Source: Pseudomonas japonica
Lineage (GTDB): Bacteria > Pseudomonadota > Gammaproteobacteria > Pseudomonadales > Pseudomonadaceae
Direction: 5' to 3'
DNA length: 64,000 bases
NCBI RefSeq assembly: GCF_013522925.1
Contig: NZ_JAAMQU010000008.1
Location: 186,001-250,000, forward strand
Shown here: positions 53,352 to 61,341 of the stretch, in pieces
How positions within the stretch are numbered: position 1 is the stretch's first letter
Layout of the letters: the number at the start of each line of letters is the position of its first letter
Translations under genes and position numbers: made by a program
The notes under the pieces: model-generated
What the model was told of the DNA's origin: nothing
Seen by the model: the letters and a program-made list of their open reading frames with translations, nothing else
Database searches by the model: none

Positions 53352-56300
53352 TTACTGTATCTGTCGCCACATGATGCGCCTGTTGGGGCTGCTGGTACCG
53401 TCGCCATCGTCGGGAGGGGGGTTAGGGTCATCTGCCGGATTGCGGGGTCCCTTTTCCTTGAGCGTGGTGACTGATCCGGAGGAGGAGTTGACAACTTTGG
53501 TGTCCGGATTTCCGGCAGCATCTTCCACCACGCCATTCAGCGTGGGAATGCCCGCCCCGAAGATCATGCCTGCGGAGATGGCGTCGGAGCTATCAACCAC
53601 GCCGTCGCCGTTGGTATCGATCACAGCATAGGTCAACATATTCCCGGTAAGCGCCGAGAGCTCTACCAGCCTGCCAAAGCCTTGGCTGGCACAGGGGTCG
53701 GTGGTATCGACCCCTGCAGTGGTGAACAGGATTCGCCCGCGTGTATAAGCAGCCTGGTAGATCACGCGCTCTCCGACCAAGGTGTTGTTGTAGCTTAATG
53801 GCAGGTACCACCCGCTCTTCGTGGTGTAATCGACCGAGTTCTGGGACACGGTAAGGTACTGCCCCCCAGTTGCGCTGAACGACCCGGTGATGGATTGGGC
53901 CTGAAGGTTACTGACGGTCAGGTTCCCCGAAGCGCTGGTGGCATCGAGCACTGCGTAGAAGCTTTGAGTGGCGGTGGTGGTTTTGTCGCTGGTTTCAAGA
54001 AGTTTGCCCGTGCCGAAATACACCATGTAGCCTTTGCCGCTGTAGGTCGTCACCAAGGGTGGTGCGGTGATAGGCTGGGCTGCGCCGCCGGGGGCGGTGA
54101 ACAGCGGGTTGCCGGAAAACGCCGTCTTCCAGCTGGACGGATTGGTACTAGTCAGGTCGAACTTCCACATCCGGCCTTTAAGGTCGCCAGCATAGGCAGC
54201 CTGAACCACATTGTTGGCATTGACCACGAGCTTGACCGACGACAAGCCATTGTCCGTTTCGCTGGTATTGATCACGATCTTGCGGATTAGCGATCCGTCC
54301 GCCACATTCACAACATAGAGCGCAGCCACTCCACTGTTACTGCCGTAGCCGTTGGAAATAAAGGCTGCCCAAGTCCCGTCAGCCAAGCGCGCGACCTCTG
54401 GCTTGGCATAGGCGTAGCCAAGGTCGTTCCAACTGTCAGTAGCACTAGCAGCGGCAGGCGCGCGAATCTCCCACAGTGCTTTCAGCGCATTACCGGCGGT
54501 TGCATCAAACAGCTGGATCGCATAGAAGGCCTTGCCTGCCCCCCCCATACCGCCGAACGCGACGGTTTTCCAGGTGCTGCCGGGCTTTACATCGAACACA
54601 GCCAGTTGGCCGTCGTTCAGGAACTTGTGGGTGGTGCCGTTGATGTACGTCGGGTCAGCAACGGTGACTAACCCTGGCAAGGCCGGGGACGGCAAGAAGC
54701 CATAGCGCCGTGCGCCCGTATTAGCATTCAGCACGTTGGTCAAGCCATCGTTAGCGTTCACGATCAGGCTGCTTGTCATGTTAGCGGCCTTGGTGGTGAG
54801 GTAGCTGCTGTAGGTGTACTCACCTGTTGCATCGGTGGCGGTCTGGTCCGTGGGTGCGGCCAGCACCACGGGGGAGTCGACAATATCCCCGAGTAACACG
54901 CTGCGAACCTTCAGCCCCGCCTTGCTGCTGGTGCCTTTGACCCACTCGATCAAATCGGAGCCCGTCACGCTTGCGCCCGTACTGCTCCGCGTACTCAAGC
55001 TAGACAAGCTTGTCGTTAAAGATGCCTGTTGGGTTGTGGCGAGGTTGGCATAGGCCAAGGTTACGGCGGCGTTGGTAGCCGTATTCCACGACTCGAAACT
55101 GCCCCCGGTGGTGCCAGCAGCCATCGTGGTATTGGTGGTCCATGCCGGTGTGCCGGTGGTGTTCAAGGTGCCATCGCTGGCGAAGGCGAACGCCCGGATG
55201 GTGCCCCGCCAGTCCGTGGGGTCGTAGAGGCTCTGGTAATAATAGTTGGCGTTATAGGTGGTAGACGACGCAGTGGTGCCACCGCCCCCAGAGCCCGAGC
55301 GTGAGCTGATATCGTTCAAAGCCTGGGTTAATACCGCTGTAAGGGTAGCGCTGTCAGTGGCTTGGTAGTACTTGCCATAACCATAGGTGGCCGCATCGGA
55401 CAACATTTGGTTTGCCGCAGTAAATCCGACGGTATAGGTCACCAAGTTTTGCTTGGGAAAATCCGTGGCGTCCCAGCTTTTGCCAGAAAGGTCAGTACCG
55501 TTACTGGTGTTGGTCGCGGTGCGAAGGTCTATGTCATACCCGAACTTGGCGATGTCATCGAGGTAGAGCGAATCGCCCTCGGCATCTCCGCTGGTAGGGT
55601 TGTCGCCGTCGTTGCTTACGTTATCCCAATTGGGCAGTTTGTTCGCAGACGTTATTGCCGGATCATTGGTCGGGAAACTACGGTCATAGGTGGGCAAGCC
55701 GTCAGTGATGACCACCCCGAAATTCTTCTGGCATCGGTACTGTATCGGGCTGGTGTAGGTGCTCGGTGAGCTGTTGTAATACGGGGCCATTGACCGGAAA
55801 TAGCGAGTGACTTCGTAGTAGCTTTCCGCTAGCGGCGTGTTGGCTACCGCACCTAGTGCGTTGATAGAACTTACAAGGTTGTTGTAGTTGGTCGTGGCTT
55901 GGGAGCTGGTGGTGCTCGTGGTGGCCTGCAGGTCTGTAATGGACCGCACAATGTATCCGCCAGGCCCACGGTCGGCGTTGGTTGGCGAGTTGAAGGTCGC
56001 CAGGCCCATGCGCAACGCGCGGTTGGCGGTAACCAGCGAGGCGGATACGGTACGGGCGACGTTGATGCGATAGTCCGTGGGGACGCTGCCGTCTGTATAG
56101 TCTTTGCTGGTGGTTGAGTTCGACAACAAACCTATCAGATAGGCAATGTACCGTGTTGAATAGCGGGTACCCTCGCTACCCACCGGATCGGGCAACTTGA
56201 GGCAGATACGGCTGCCGAGACTGTATCGATAAAAACCATAGTACCCAGTGCTACAGCCCCCCTTGTACAGGCTGCTCAGCAATAGGTTTTCGTTGTCCAT

Positions 56301-56585
56301 GTCCTGGGCAGCGATATTGCTGCAGTTATCATCTCGGGTACAGGTGTACAACTGAGTACGAGTGACAGACTGGTCGAAGGCCGTCGCCCGTATAATGTTG
56401 TTCATACTCCCGGAGTCGTCTACGAGCAGCATCACATTCGGCGCGACTGCGGCGGAGCTCAACAACGGGGCACTTGCCGGTGTAAACGCAGCATACGCGG
56501 GTACGGAGGCATAAAGCCCTAATAGCACGCCAGCAAGCGCGGCGCGCCAGCTGAAGGGCTGCGGCCTAGTTGCAGTTTTTTGCAT
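53352..56585 (-). CDS. pilY1: Type IV pilus tip adhesin/assembly factor PilY1
   Basis: A 1077-residue secreted protein (P. aeruginosa PilY1 is about 1160). It has a signal peptide of about 32 residues (SVPAYA end) and an N-terminal von Willebrand A-like domain with MIDAS motif DDSGSM (56-61) and a long variable insert. A C-terminal seven-bladed propeller starts near residue 640 (DVKPGSTWKTVAFGGMGGAG, then AAYAGDLKGRMWKFDLTS). A calcium loop DTNGDGVVDSSD lies near 1010, and the tail is Pro/Asp rich. ATG 56585 has GGAGAG 6-11 bases upstream. The 5' end overlaps pilX by 20 bases. The shorter length falls mainly in the variable N-terminal half. Confidence 0.93.
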   Translation of the reverse strand: MQKTATRPQPFSWRAALAGVLLGLYASVPAYAAFTPASAPLLSSAAVAPNVMLLVDDSGSMNNIIRATAFDQSVTRTQLYTCTRDDNCSNIAAQDMDNENLLLSSLYKGGCSTGYYGFYRYSLGSRICLKLPDPVGSEGTRYSTRYIAYLIGLLSNSTTSKDYTDGSVPTDYRINVARTVSASLVTANRALRMGLATFNSPTNADRGPGGYIVRSITDLQATTSTTSSQATTNYNNLVSSINALGAVANTPLAESYYEVTRYFRSMAPYYNSSPSTYTSPIQYRCQKNFGVVITDGLPTYDRSFPTNDPAITSANKLPNWDNVSNDGDNPTSGDAEGDSLYLDDIAKFGYDIDLRTATNTSNGTDLSGKSWDATDFPKQNLVTYTVGFTAANQMLSDAATYGYGKYYQATDSATLTAVLTQALNDISSRSGSGGGGTTASSTTYNANYYYQSLYDPTDWRGTIRAFAFASDGTLNTTGTPAWTTNTTMAAGTTGGSFESWNTATNAAVTLAYANLATTQQASLTTSLSSLSTRSSTGASVTGSDLIEWVKGTSSKAGLKVRSVLLGDIVDSPVVLAAPTDQTATDATGEYTYSSYLTTKAANMTSSLIVNANDGLTNVLNANTGARRYGFLPSPALPGLVTVADPTYINGTTHKFLNDGQLAVFDVKPGSTWKTVAFGGMGGAGKAFYAIQLFDATAGNALKALWEIRAPAAASATDSWNDLGYAYAKPEVARLADGTWAAFISNGYGSNSGVAALYVVNVADGSLIRKIVINTSETDNGLSSVKLVVNANNVVQAAYAGDLKGRMWKFDLTSTNPSSWKTAFSGNPLFTAPGGAAQPITAPPLVTTYSGKGYMVYFGTGKLLETSDKTTTATQSFYAVLDATSASGNLTVSNLQAQSITGSFSATGGQYLTVSQNSVDYTTKSGWYLPLSYNNTLVGERVIYQAAYTRGRILFTTAGVDTTDPCASQGFGRLVELSALTGNMLTYAVIDTNGDGVVDSSDAISAGMIFGAGIPTLNGVVEDAAGNPDTKVVNSSSGSVTTLKEKGPRNPADDPNPPPDDGDGTSSPNRRIMWRQIQ

Positions 56586-57078
56586 AAATGCTCTCCAGCG
56601 CAGTGCGGGCGTTGCCAACCATGCCGATACTCGTAATGCGATAAAGCGTTTGAGATTCATTGTCGGAGCCAGCCGTGGTACAGCCCAGTGCGGTTTTGGC
56701 AAGCCCCAACTGCTGCACAGCATATAGCCCACCGGTACCCGCCTGCACCCAAAGTGCATTCACCCCCTGCCCTGCTGTTTCTCGCGTGGCGGAGTCGGAA
56801 GGTGGCGCGCAGGCGGCTACGCTGCCACAGGCGGCGAGCACATAGGTAGCCTTGCTGACTGCCGTTTCCCCAACGCGTAAAGCGGCTTCCGCCACTTGGA
56901 AGGACTGGTTACGGAACTGCACGCTGCTACTCATTTTTTCCTGAAGGGTTGAATTCTGGATGGAGCTCAGACCAATAAGCGTGAGCAGCAAAAGAAAAAC
57001 CAAGGCCACGATCAGTGCCATACCTTGTTCGCGGCGGGATGGGGCCACCGGCGAGCCCTGCTTGCGCGCGCCGCTCAT
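56566..57078 (-). CDS. pilX: Type IV minor pilin PilX
   Basis: A 170-residue minor pilin with a long leader (MSGARKQGSPVAPSRREQG) before MALIVALVFLLLLTLIGLSS. Mature position 5 is Val, not Glu, as is usual for PilX/GspK-type subunits, consistent with the top position of the tip complex. Four Cys follow in the body. It overlaps pilW by 4 bases and pilY1 by 20. Confidence 0.9.
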   Translation of the reverse strand: MSGARKQGSPVAPSRREQGMALIVALVFLLLLTLIGLSSIQNSTLQEKMSSSVQFRNQSFQVAEAALRVGETAVSKATYVLAACGSVAACAPPSDSATRETAGQGVNALWVQAGTGGLYAVQQLGLAKTALGCTTAGSDNESQTLYRITSIGMVGNARTALESIYAKNCN

Positions 57079-57806
57079 TGCAGGCGGTTCCGCAGCGCAG
57101 CCACTACCGAATACGTACGGTCGCGGGTTCGGTTCGCTGTGTCCGTCAGCACAAGGGTCAACCGCACGGTCCGGATCCTCTCCAGCTGGGCAGCCGTTAC
57201 CGTTGTCACGTAGCTGGTGACCGTGGTATCGCTGGCACTGCCCGACAGGCCAAAGCGTACCTGGAAGTCCTTCACATTACTGATGAGAGGCTGCTGGGCG
57301 CCGACAGCTCCGGTGAGGATCTGGCTATCTTTGAAGGAATATGTCACCTGACGTAACGGAAAGGCTATTTGCCCGCTGGGCACCACGGCCGCACCGTTGG
57401 TCGCGGTCGCGACGCTTCGACAGTCAGTGAGAATGGTCCATGTTGGGGCTGTGCCAGCAGTGCCCACGTCAGCGGTCACCATTTGCAGGCGGTTACCGTT
57501 GGTGCCGTCCACCGTCCAGCTGATCGGCGTCGCCAAGGCAGCAGTAAACAGGGCGGGGCTGGTAGCCGGCAATGTGATGCTGTCTGTACTCAAACATCCG
57601 AACATTCCTGTCATGCGGATTTCCTGGCTCATCCGTGAAAGCAGGTAGCGGGCGTCCTCCTGCATGGCAGAGGCGGCGTTTTGGGTCAGGTAGGTATTTT
57701 TGGCGGAGATAAACGTCTGGGTCACGCCAAGTACGATGATCAAGCCAAGCACCAAGGCGACCATCAGCTCGATAAGGGTGAGCCCACTCTGGCTGCGGCC
57801 GGTCAT
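57075..57806 (-). CDS. pilW: Type IV minor pilin PilW
   Basis: A 243-residue minor pilin with leader MTGRSQSG before LTLIELMVALVLGLIIVLGV (Glu5). The body includes TYLTQNAASAMQEDARYLLS and the PilW-family QEIRMTGMFGC. It overlaps pilV and pilX by 4 bases each, so the cluster is one translationally coupled operon. Confidence 0.92.
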   Translation of the reverse strand: MTGRSQSGLTLIELMVALVLGLIIVLGVTQTFISAKNTYLTQNAASAMQEDARYLLSRMSQEIRMTGMFGCLSTDSITLPATSPALFTAALATPISWTVDGTNGNRLQMVTADVGTAGTAPTWTILTDCRSVATATNGAAVVPSGQIAFPLRQVTYSFKDSQILTGAVGAQQPLISNVKDFQVRFGLSGSASDTTVTSYVTTVTAAQLERIRTVRLTLVLTDTANRTRDRTYSVVAALRNRLQ

Positions 57807-58279
57807 TGGGTTGTCACTCCACCTGTGGCAACCCGGCTGCGTAGCACGAAGGTCTGGGCCGTTGAACTGTCAGCCACCGAGCCATTGGCCGTTACCTGTT
57901 TGCCGGCACGAGAATCGTCCCAGGTAATGGTAATGGTGTAGACCACGGTGTCGGTAAGTACGATGGTGGCATTAGTGCCGCCGAGGTCGGTCACGTTTTG
58001 CCTGAAATCCATCAGGTCCTGGGTGGCCACCGTAGCGGAGGTGGTTCCGGTCGGCGCGGCCGCCAGGCTGGTAAGGGCGTATTTTCCACTCGGGTTAGCC
58101 CGGATTCGGTCCATCATGTCATAGGCAACGAAACTGACTTTGGTGCGCAGGTCGGCGCTGTCCGTGTATTTCAAGGCATTGATCTGCAACGCAGCAGCGC
58201 CGAGGAGTGCCACCGTCATGATCAACAGGGCAATAAGCACCTCGATCAGGGAAATACCTGACTGCTGCCTGCTCAGCAT
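57803..58279 (-). CDS. pilV: Type IV minor pilin PilV
   Basis: A 158-residue minor pilin with leader MLSRQQSG before ISLIEVLIALLIMTVALLGA (Glu5). AALQINALKYTDSADLRTKV continues the helix, followed by the PilV-family DMMDRIRANP. It overlaps fimU by 7 bases and pilW by 4. Confidence 0.92.
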   Translation of the reverse strand: MLSRQQSGISLIEVLIALLIMTVALLGAAALQINALKYTDSADLRTKVSFVAYDMMDRIRANPSGKYALTSLAAAPTGTTSATVATQDLMDFRQNVTDLGGTNATIVLTDTVVYTITITWDDSRAGKQVTANGSVADSSTAQTFVLRSRVATGGVTTQ

Positions 58280-58755
58280 CCGGAGGCCGCTCCGTTGGGT
58301 ACAACCCGCCCGTTCACGCAGACCAGAATGGTTCGCACAATCGTGCCATTCTTGTAGGTAAGCAAGGTTTGGGCGGTGGGGACGGCAAGCGCCCCTAGGC
58401 TATTGAACTCAATGTAGTCAGGAGTCACAGTGCCGGCGGCAATGGTGAGCGTAGGGCTGCCGCCGAGCCCGGGCAACCGGCGCAACTCGGTTACAGAGGT
58501 GCTGATGACCTGTACGGCCAGGTCACCCGTCCATATCCCTGTATTGACCGGTGCCACACGCACCCGCAGCCCACGATTGATCGCTTCGAGGCGTGCGTAG
58601 CTCAGTGCCCGAGCGATTTCCGCAGCATCAGCCTCGCTGCGGTTGCGGGCGATCAGGGTAGTGAAGCCAGGTACCACCATGGTCACGCCGATAATCAGGA
58701 CGGCCACCGTAATCAGCAACTCGACCAGCGTAAATCCCTTGTTACCGTGCCGCAT
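58273..58755 (-). CDS. fimU: Type IV minor pilin FimU (GspH/FimT family)
   Basis: A 160-residue minor pilin with leader MRHGNKG before FTLVELLITVAVLIIGVTMV (Glu5). ARNRSEADAAEIARALSYAR follows, with EAINRGLRV, the GspH/FimT signature. The C-terminal Cys pair is VCVNGRVVPNGAASGC. It is the first gene of the minor-pilin operon; in P. aeruginosa this operon is activated by AlgR. ATG 58755 replaces a longer open frame whose extra 20 codons are leader. Confidence 0.92.
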   Translation of the reverse strand: MRHGNKGFTLVELLITVAVLIIGVTMVVPGFTTLIARNRSEADAAEIARALSYARLEAINRGLRVRVAPVNTGIWTGDLAVQVISTSVTELRRLPGLGGSPTLTIAAGTVTPDYIEFNSLGALAVPTAQTLLTYKNGTIVRTILVCVNGRVVPNGAASGC

Positions 58756-58886
58756 TGGACGCTCCCCCTCGACGCACCGACTATAAACCAGCTTCGGCGC
58801 CGGACCACTCAGCAAAGCATATACGGTTATTTCCCACTAATCAGCGCAAGGAAGCGCTGTGGAGGAATATTTCAAGGATGATCGCC

Positions 58887-59432
58887 ATGCACCCTCAAGA
58901 CACCGCCAGCCTTGGCTATTCGTTGCTGGAGCTTTTGGTAGCCATTGCTGTGCTTGTCGCCATCGCAGGGCTTGCCGTGCCAAATTTCAGGGTACTTATC
59001 GCGACGCATGAACGGCAGCTTCTGGCTGACGAATTGTCCAGTAGCCTGCGGGCCGCGCGCATGGAAGCCATCAACCGAAACAGAACTGTCATCGTCCAGG
59101 CCATGGAGGAAGACTGGGCGAAGGGCTGGAGAATCATCGTGGATGAAACCGGAAAAGGGTCGGCCGATTCGAACAATCCCACCCTTGTCATTCGCCGGGG
59201 CAACGCCCGCATACAGGCTGTTGCCACAAAGAACATGCAAGCTCAGGTCGCATTCAACTATCTAGGGATTCCACGGTCGAGCAGCCACGCGGCGCTTAAC
59301 GGTTCGATACACTTTTGCGACCCGAAAGGTAGTGATCGCCATCGACGTGTAGTGCTTGCCCGCTCCGGCCGCGTGCGGGTAGCCACGTCGCCGCCGCCCA
59401 CACCGCTGTGCCCCGCTACACCAACGTCTTGA
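58887..59432 (+). CDS. fimT: FimT-like pseudopilin (GspH/FimT family)
   Basis: A 181-residue prepilin-like protein divergent from fimU. The leader [10 protein letters not shown] precedes [20 protein letters not shown] with Glu at mature position 5 but Tyr, not Phe or Met, at position 1. [18 protein letters not shown] is the FimT/GspH signature. The start is set at ATG 58887, with AAGGA 9-13 bases upstream; an ATG three codons earlier with GGAGG upstream is possible. FimT in other gammaproteobacteria is linked to DNA uptake. Its 3' end overlaps the convergent ispH by 17 bases. Confidence 0.85.
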   Translation: MHPQDTASLGYSLLELLVAIAVLVAIAGLAVPNFRVLIATHERQLLADELSSSLRAARMEAINRNRTVIVQAMEEDWAKGWRIIVDETGKGSADSNNPTLVIRRGNARIQAVATKNMQAQVAFNYLGIPRSSSHAALNGSIHFCDPKGSDRHRRVVLARSGRVRVATSPPPTPLCPATPTS

Positions 59433-60363
59433 CCCGCAGTTCCTTGGGCATGGAGAACGTGATGTTCTCTTCGCGCCCGGCCAATTCATCGGCACCCGTG
59501 GCGCCCCAGGCCTGAAGTTGCTGGATGACACCGCGCACCAGCACTTCGGGCGCGGAAGCACCGGCAGTGATGCCGATCCGCCCTACCCCGTCGAACCAGC
59601 CCTGCTGCATGTCCTCGGCGCCGTCAATGAGGTACGCCGGGGTACCCATGCGCTCGGCGAGCTCGCGCAGGCGGTTGGAGTTGGAGCTGTTGGGGCTACC
59701 TACCACCAATACCACGTCGCACTCGTCGGCCAGCTGCTTGACCGCGTCCTGGCGGTTTTGCGTGGCGTAACAGATGTCGTCCTTGCGTGGCCCGCCGATG
59801 TTCGGGAAGCGCCCGCGCAGGGCATCGATCACCCGACTGGTGTCGTCCATGGACAGTGTGGTCTGGGTGACGAAGGCGAGGTTGTCCGGGTTGCGCACGG
59901 CGAGCGTGGCCACGTCGGCCTCGTCCTCCACGAGGTAGATCGCGCCGCCATTGCTGGCGTCGTACTGCCCCATGGTGCCTTCGACTTCCGGGTGGCCTTC
60001 ATGGCCGATCAGGATGGTTTCGCGGCCATCGCGGCTGTAGCGCGCGACCTCGATGTGCACCTTGGTCACCAACGGGCAGGTGGCATCGAACACTTTCAGC
60101 CCGCGGCCGGCCGCTTCCTGGCGCACGGCCTGGGACACGCCATGAGCGCTGAAGATCACGATCACGTTATCCGGCACTTGATCGAGTTCTTCGACGAAAA
60201 TGGCGCCACGGCTGCGCAGGTCTTCGACCACGAACTTGTTGTGAACCACTTCGTGGCGCACGTAGATCGGCGGGCCGAACACCTCGAGGGCGCGGTTGAC
60301 GATCTCGATGGCTCGGTCCACGCCCGCGCAGAAGCCGCGAGGGTTGGCGAGTTTGATGTGCAT
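59416..60363 (-). CDS. ispH: 4-hydroxy-3-methylbut-2-enyl diphosphate reductase
   Basis: A 315-residue 4Fe-4S enzyme making IPP and DMAPP, the last step of the MEP isoprenoid route. The cluster cysteines are in [16 protein letters not shown] (Cys12), [11 protein letters not shown] (about 96) and about Cys197 (in [12 protein letters not shown]). The substrate motif TAGASAPE lies near 263-270. ATG 60363 is chosen because [13 protein letters not shown] begins at once. The gene lies 35 bases behind fkpB. Confidence 0.95.
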   Translation of the reverse strand: MHIKLANPRGFCAGVDRAIEIVNRALEVFGPPIYVRHEVVHNKFVVEDLRSRGAIFVEELDQVPDNVIVIFSAHGVSQAVRQEAAGRGLKVFDATCPLVTKVHIEVARYSRDGRETILIGHEGHPEVEGTMGQYDASNGGAIYLVEDEADVATLAVRNPDNLAFVTQTTLSMDDTSRVIDALRGRFPNIGGPRKDDICYATQNRQDAVKQLADECDVVLVVGSPNSSNSNRLRELAERMGTPAYLIDGAEDMQQGWFDGVGRIGITAGASAPEVLVRGVIQQLQAWGATGADELAGREENITFSMPKELRVKTLV

Positions 60364-60398
60364 GCTGGGCTCCGAGGCGCTGCGCCGGTTGGGTGGGC

Positions 60399-60836
60399 TC
60401 AAAGCGCCCGAACGTCGAGGATCTGGACTTCGAAACGCAGGGTCTTGCCAGACAATGGGTGGTTGAAGTCAACGGTGACCTGCTGATCATCGAACGCTTT
60501 CACAATGCCCGGCAACTCGGCATTGGCGGCGTCGTTGAAGATCACCAGCAGGCCTTCGGCCAGCTCCATGCCCTCGAACTGTTTGCGCGGCATCACCTGC
60601 AAGTTCTGCGGGTTAGGCTGGCCGAACGCGTTCTCCGGTGGCACGGTGAGGTCGCGCTTGTCGCCGGCCTTGAGGCCGAACAGTGCATTCTCGAACCCGG
60701 GCAACAGGTTGCCGTCACCGACCTTGAAGGTGGCCGGCGCCTTGTCGAAGGTGCTGTCCACGGTATTGCCGTCCTCCAGGTGCAACGCGAAGTGAAGCGT
60801 CACCTCGGTGTGCTGGCCGATCCGAACATCACTCAT
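60399..60836 (-). CDS. fkpB: FKBP-type peptidyl-prolyl isomerase (FkpB/SlpA)
   Basis: A 145-residue SlpA-type prolyl isomerase. The FKBP core ([20 protein letters not shown], then [20 protein letters not shown]) has the IF domain inserted near residues 70-120 ([21 protein letters not shown]). It ends [19 protein letters not shown]. It overlaps lspA by 8 bases and precedes ispH, the conserved ileS-lspA-fkpB-ispH order. Confidence 0.94.
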   Translation of the reverse strand: MSDVRIGQHTEVTLHFALHLEDGNTVDSTFDKAPATFKVGDGNLLPGFENALFGLKAGDKRDLTVPPENAFGQPNPQNLQVMPRKQFEGMELAEGLLVIFNDAANAELPGIVKAFDDQQVTVDFNHPLSGKTLRFEVQILDVRAL

Positions 60837-61341
60837 GAACCGCTTCTCCGCTTTTCTTGCTCTTGAACATATCCAGGGCCAGCATGATCGCGCCAACGGT
60901 AATGGCGCTGTCGGCGAGGTTGAAGGCCGGGAAGTACCACTGCCGGTCCCAGTGCACCAGCACGAAGTCGATCACATGGCCGAGGACGATACGGTCGTAC
61001 AGGTTGCCGATGGCGCCGCCGAGCACCAGCGCCAGCGCGATGGCCAGCCAGGTATCGGCGCGGCCCAGCCGCTTGAGCCAGATGATCAGCACGGCGCTCA
61101 CCACCACGGCGATAAGCGCGAACAGCCAGCGCTGCCAGCCGGAACTATCGGCCAGGAAACTGAAGGCCGCGCCGGTGTTGTAGGCCAGCGTCCAGCTGAA
61201 GTAGCTGGGGATCACCACGATCTGCTGATACAGCTCCAGCGTGTTTTCAAAGTACCACTTGCTGGCCTGGTCCAGTACCACCACCAGCACACTCAGCCAT
61301 AGCCAAGCCAGGCGCCCGAAGCGCCCCGCCACGTCAGGCAT
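60829..61341 (-). CDS. lspA: Lipoprotein signal peptidase (signal peptidase II)
   Basis: A 170-residue four-helix inner-membrane aspartic protease that cleaves prolipoproteins after lipidation. [10 protein letters not shown] follows TM1; [11 protein letters not shown] and the catalytic Asp motifs [19 protein letters not shown] (about 113-131) and [11 protein letters not shown] (about 140-150) are all present. ATG 61341 overlaps the ileS stop by 8 bases. Confidence 0.96.
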   Translation of the reverse strand: MPDVAGRFGRLAWLWLSVLVVVLDQASKWYFENTLELYQQIVVIPSYFSWTLAYNTGAAFSFLADSSGWQRWLFALIAVVVSAVLIIWLKRLGRADTWLAIALALVLGGAIGNLYDRIVLGHVIDFVLVHWDRQWYFPAFNLADSAITVGAIMLALDMFKSKKSGEAVHE

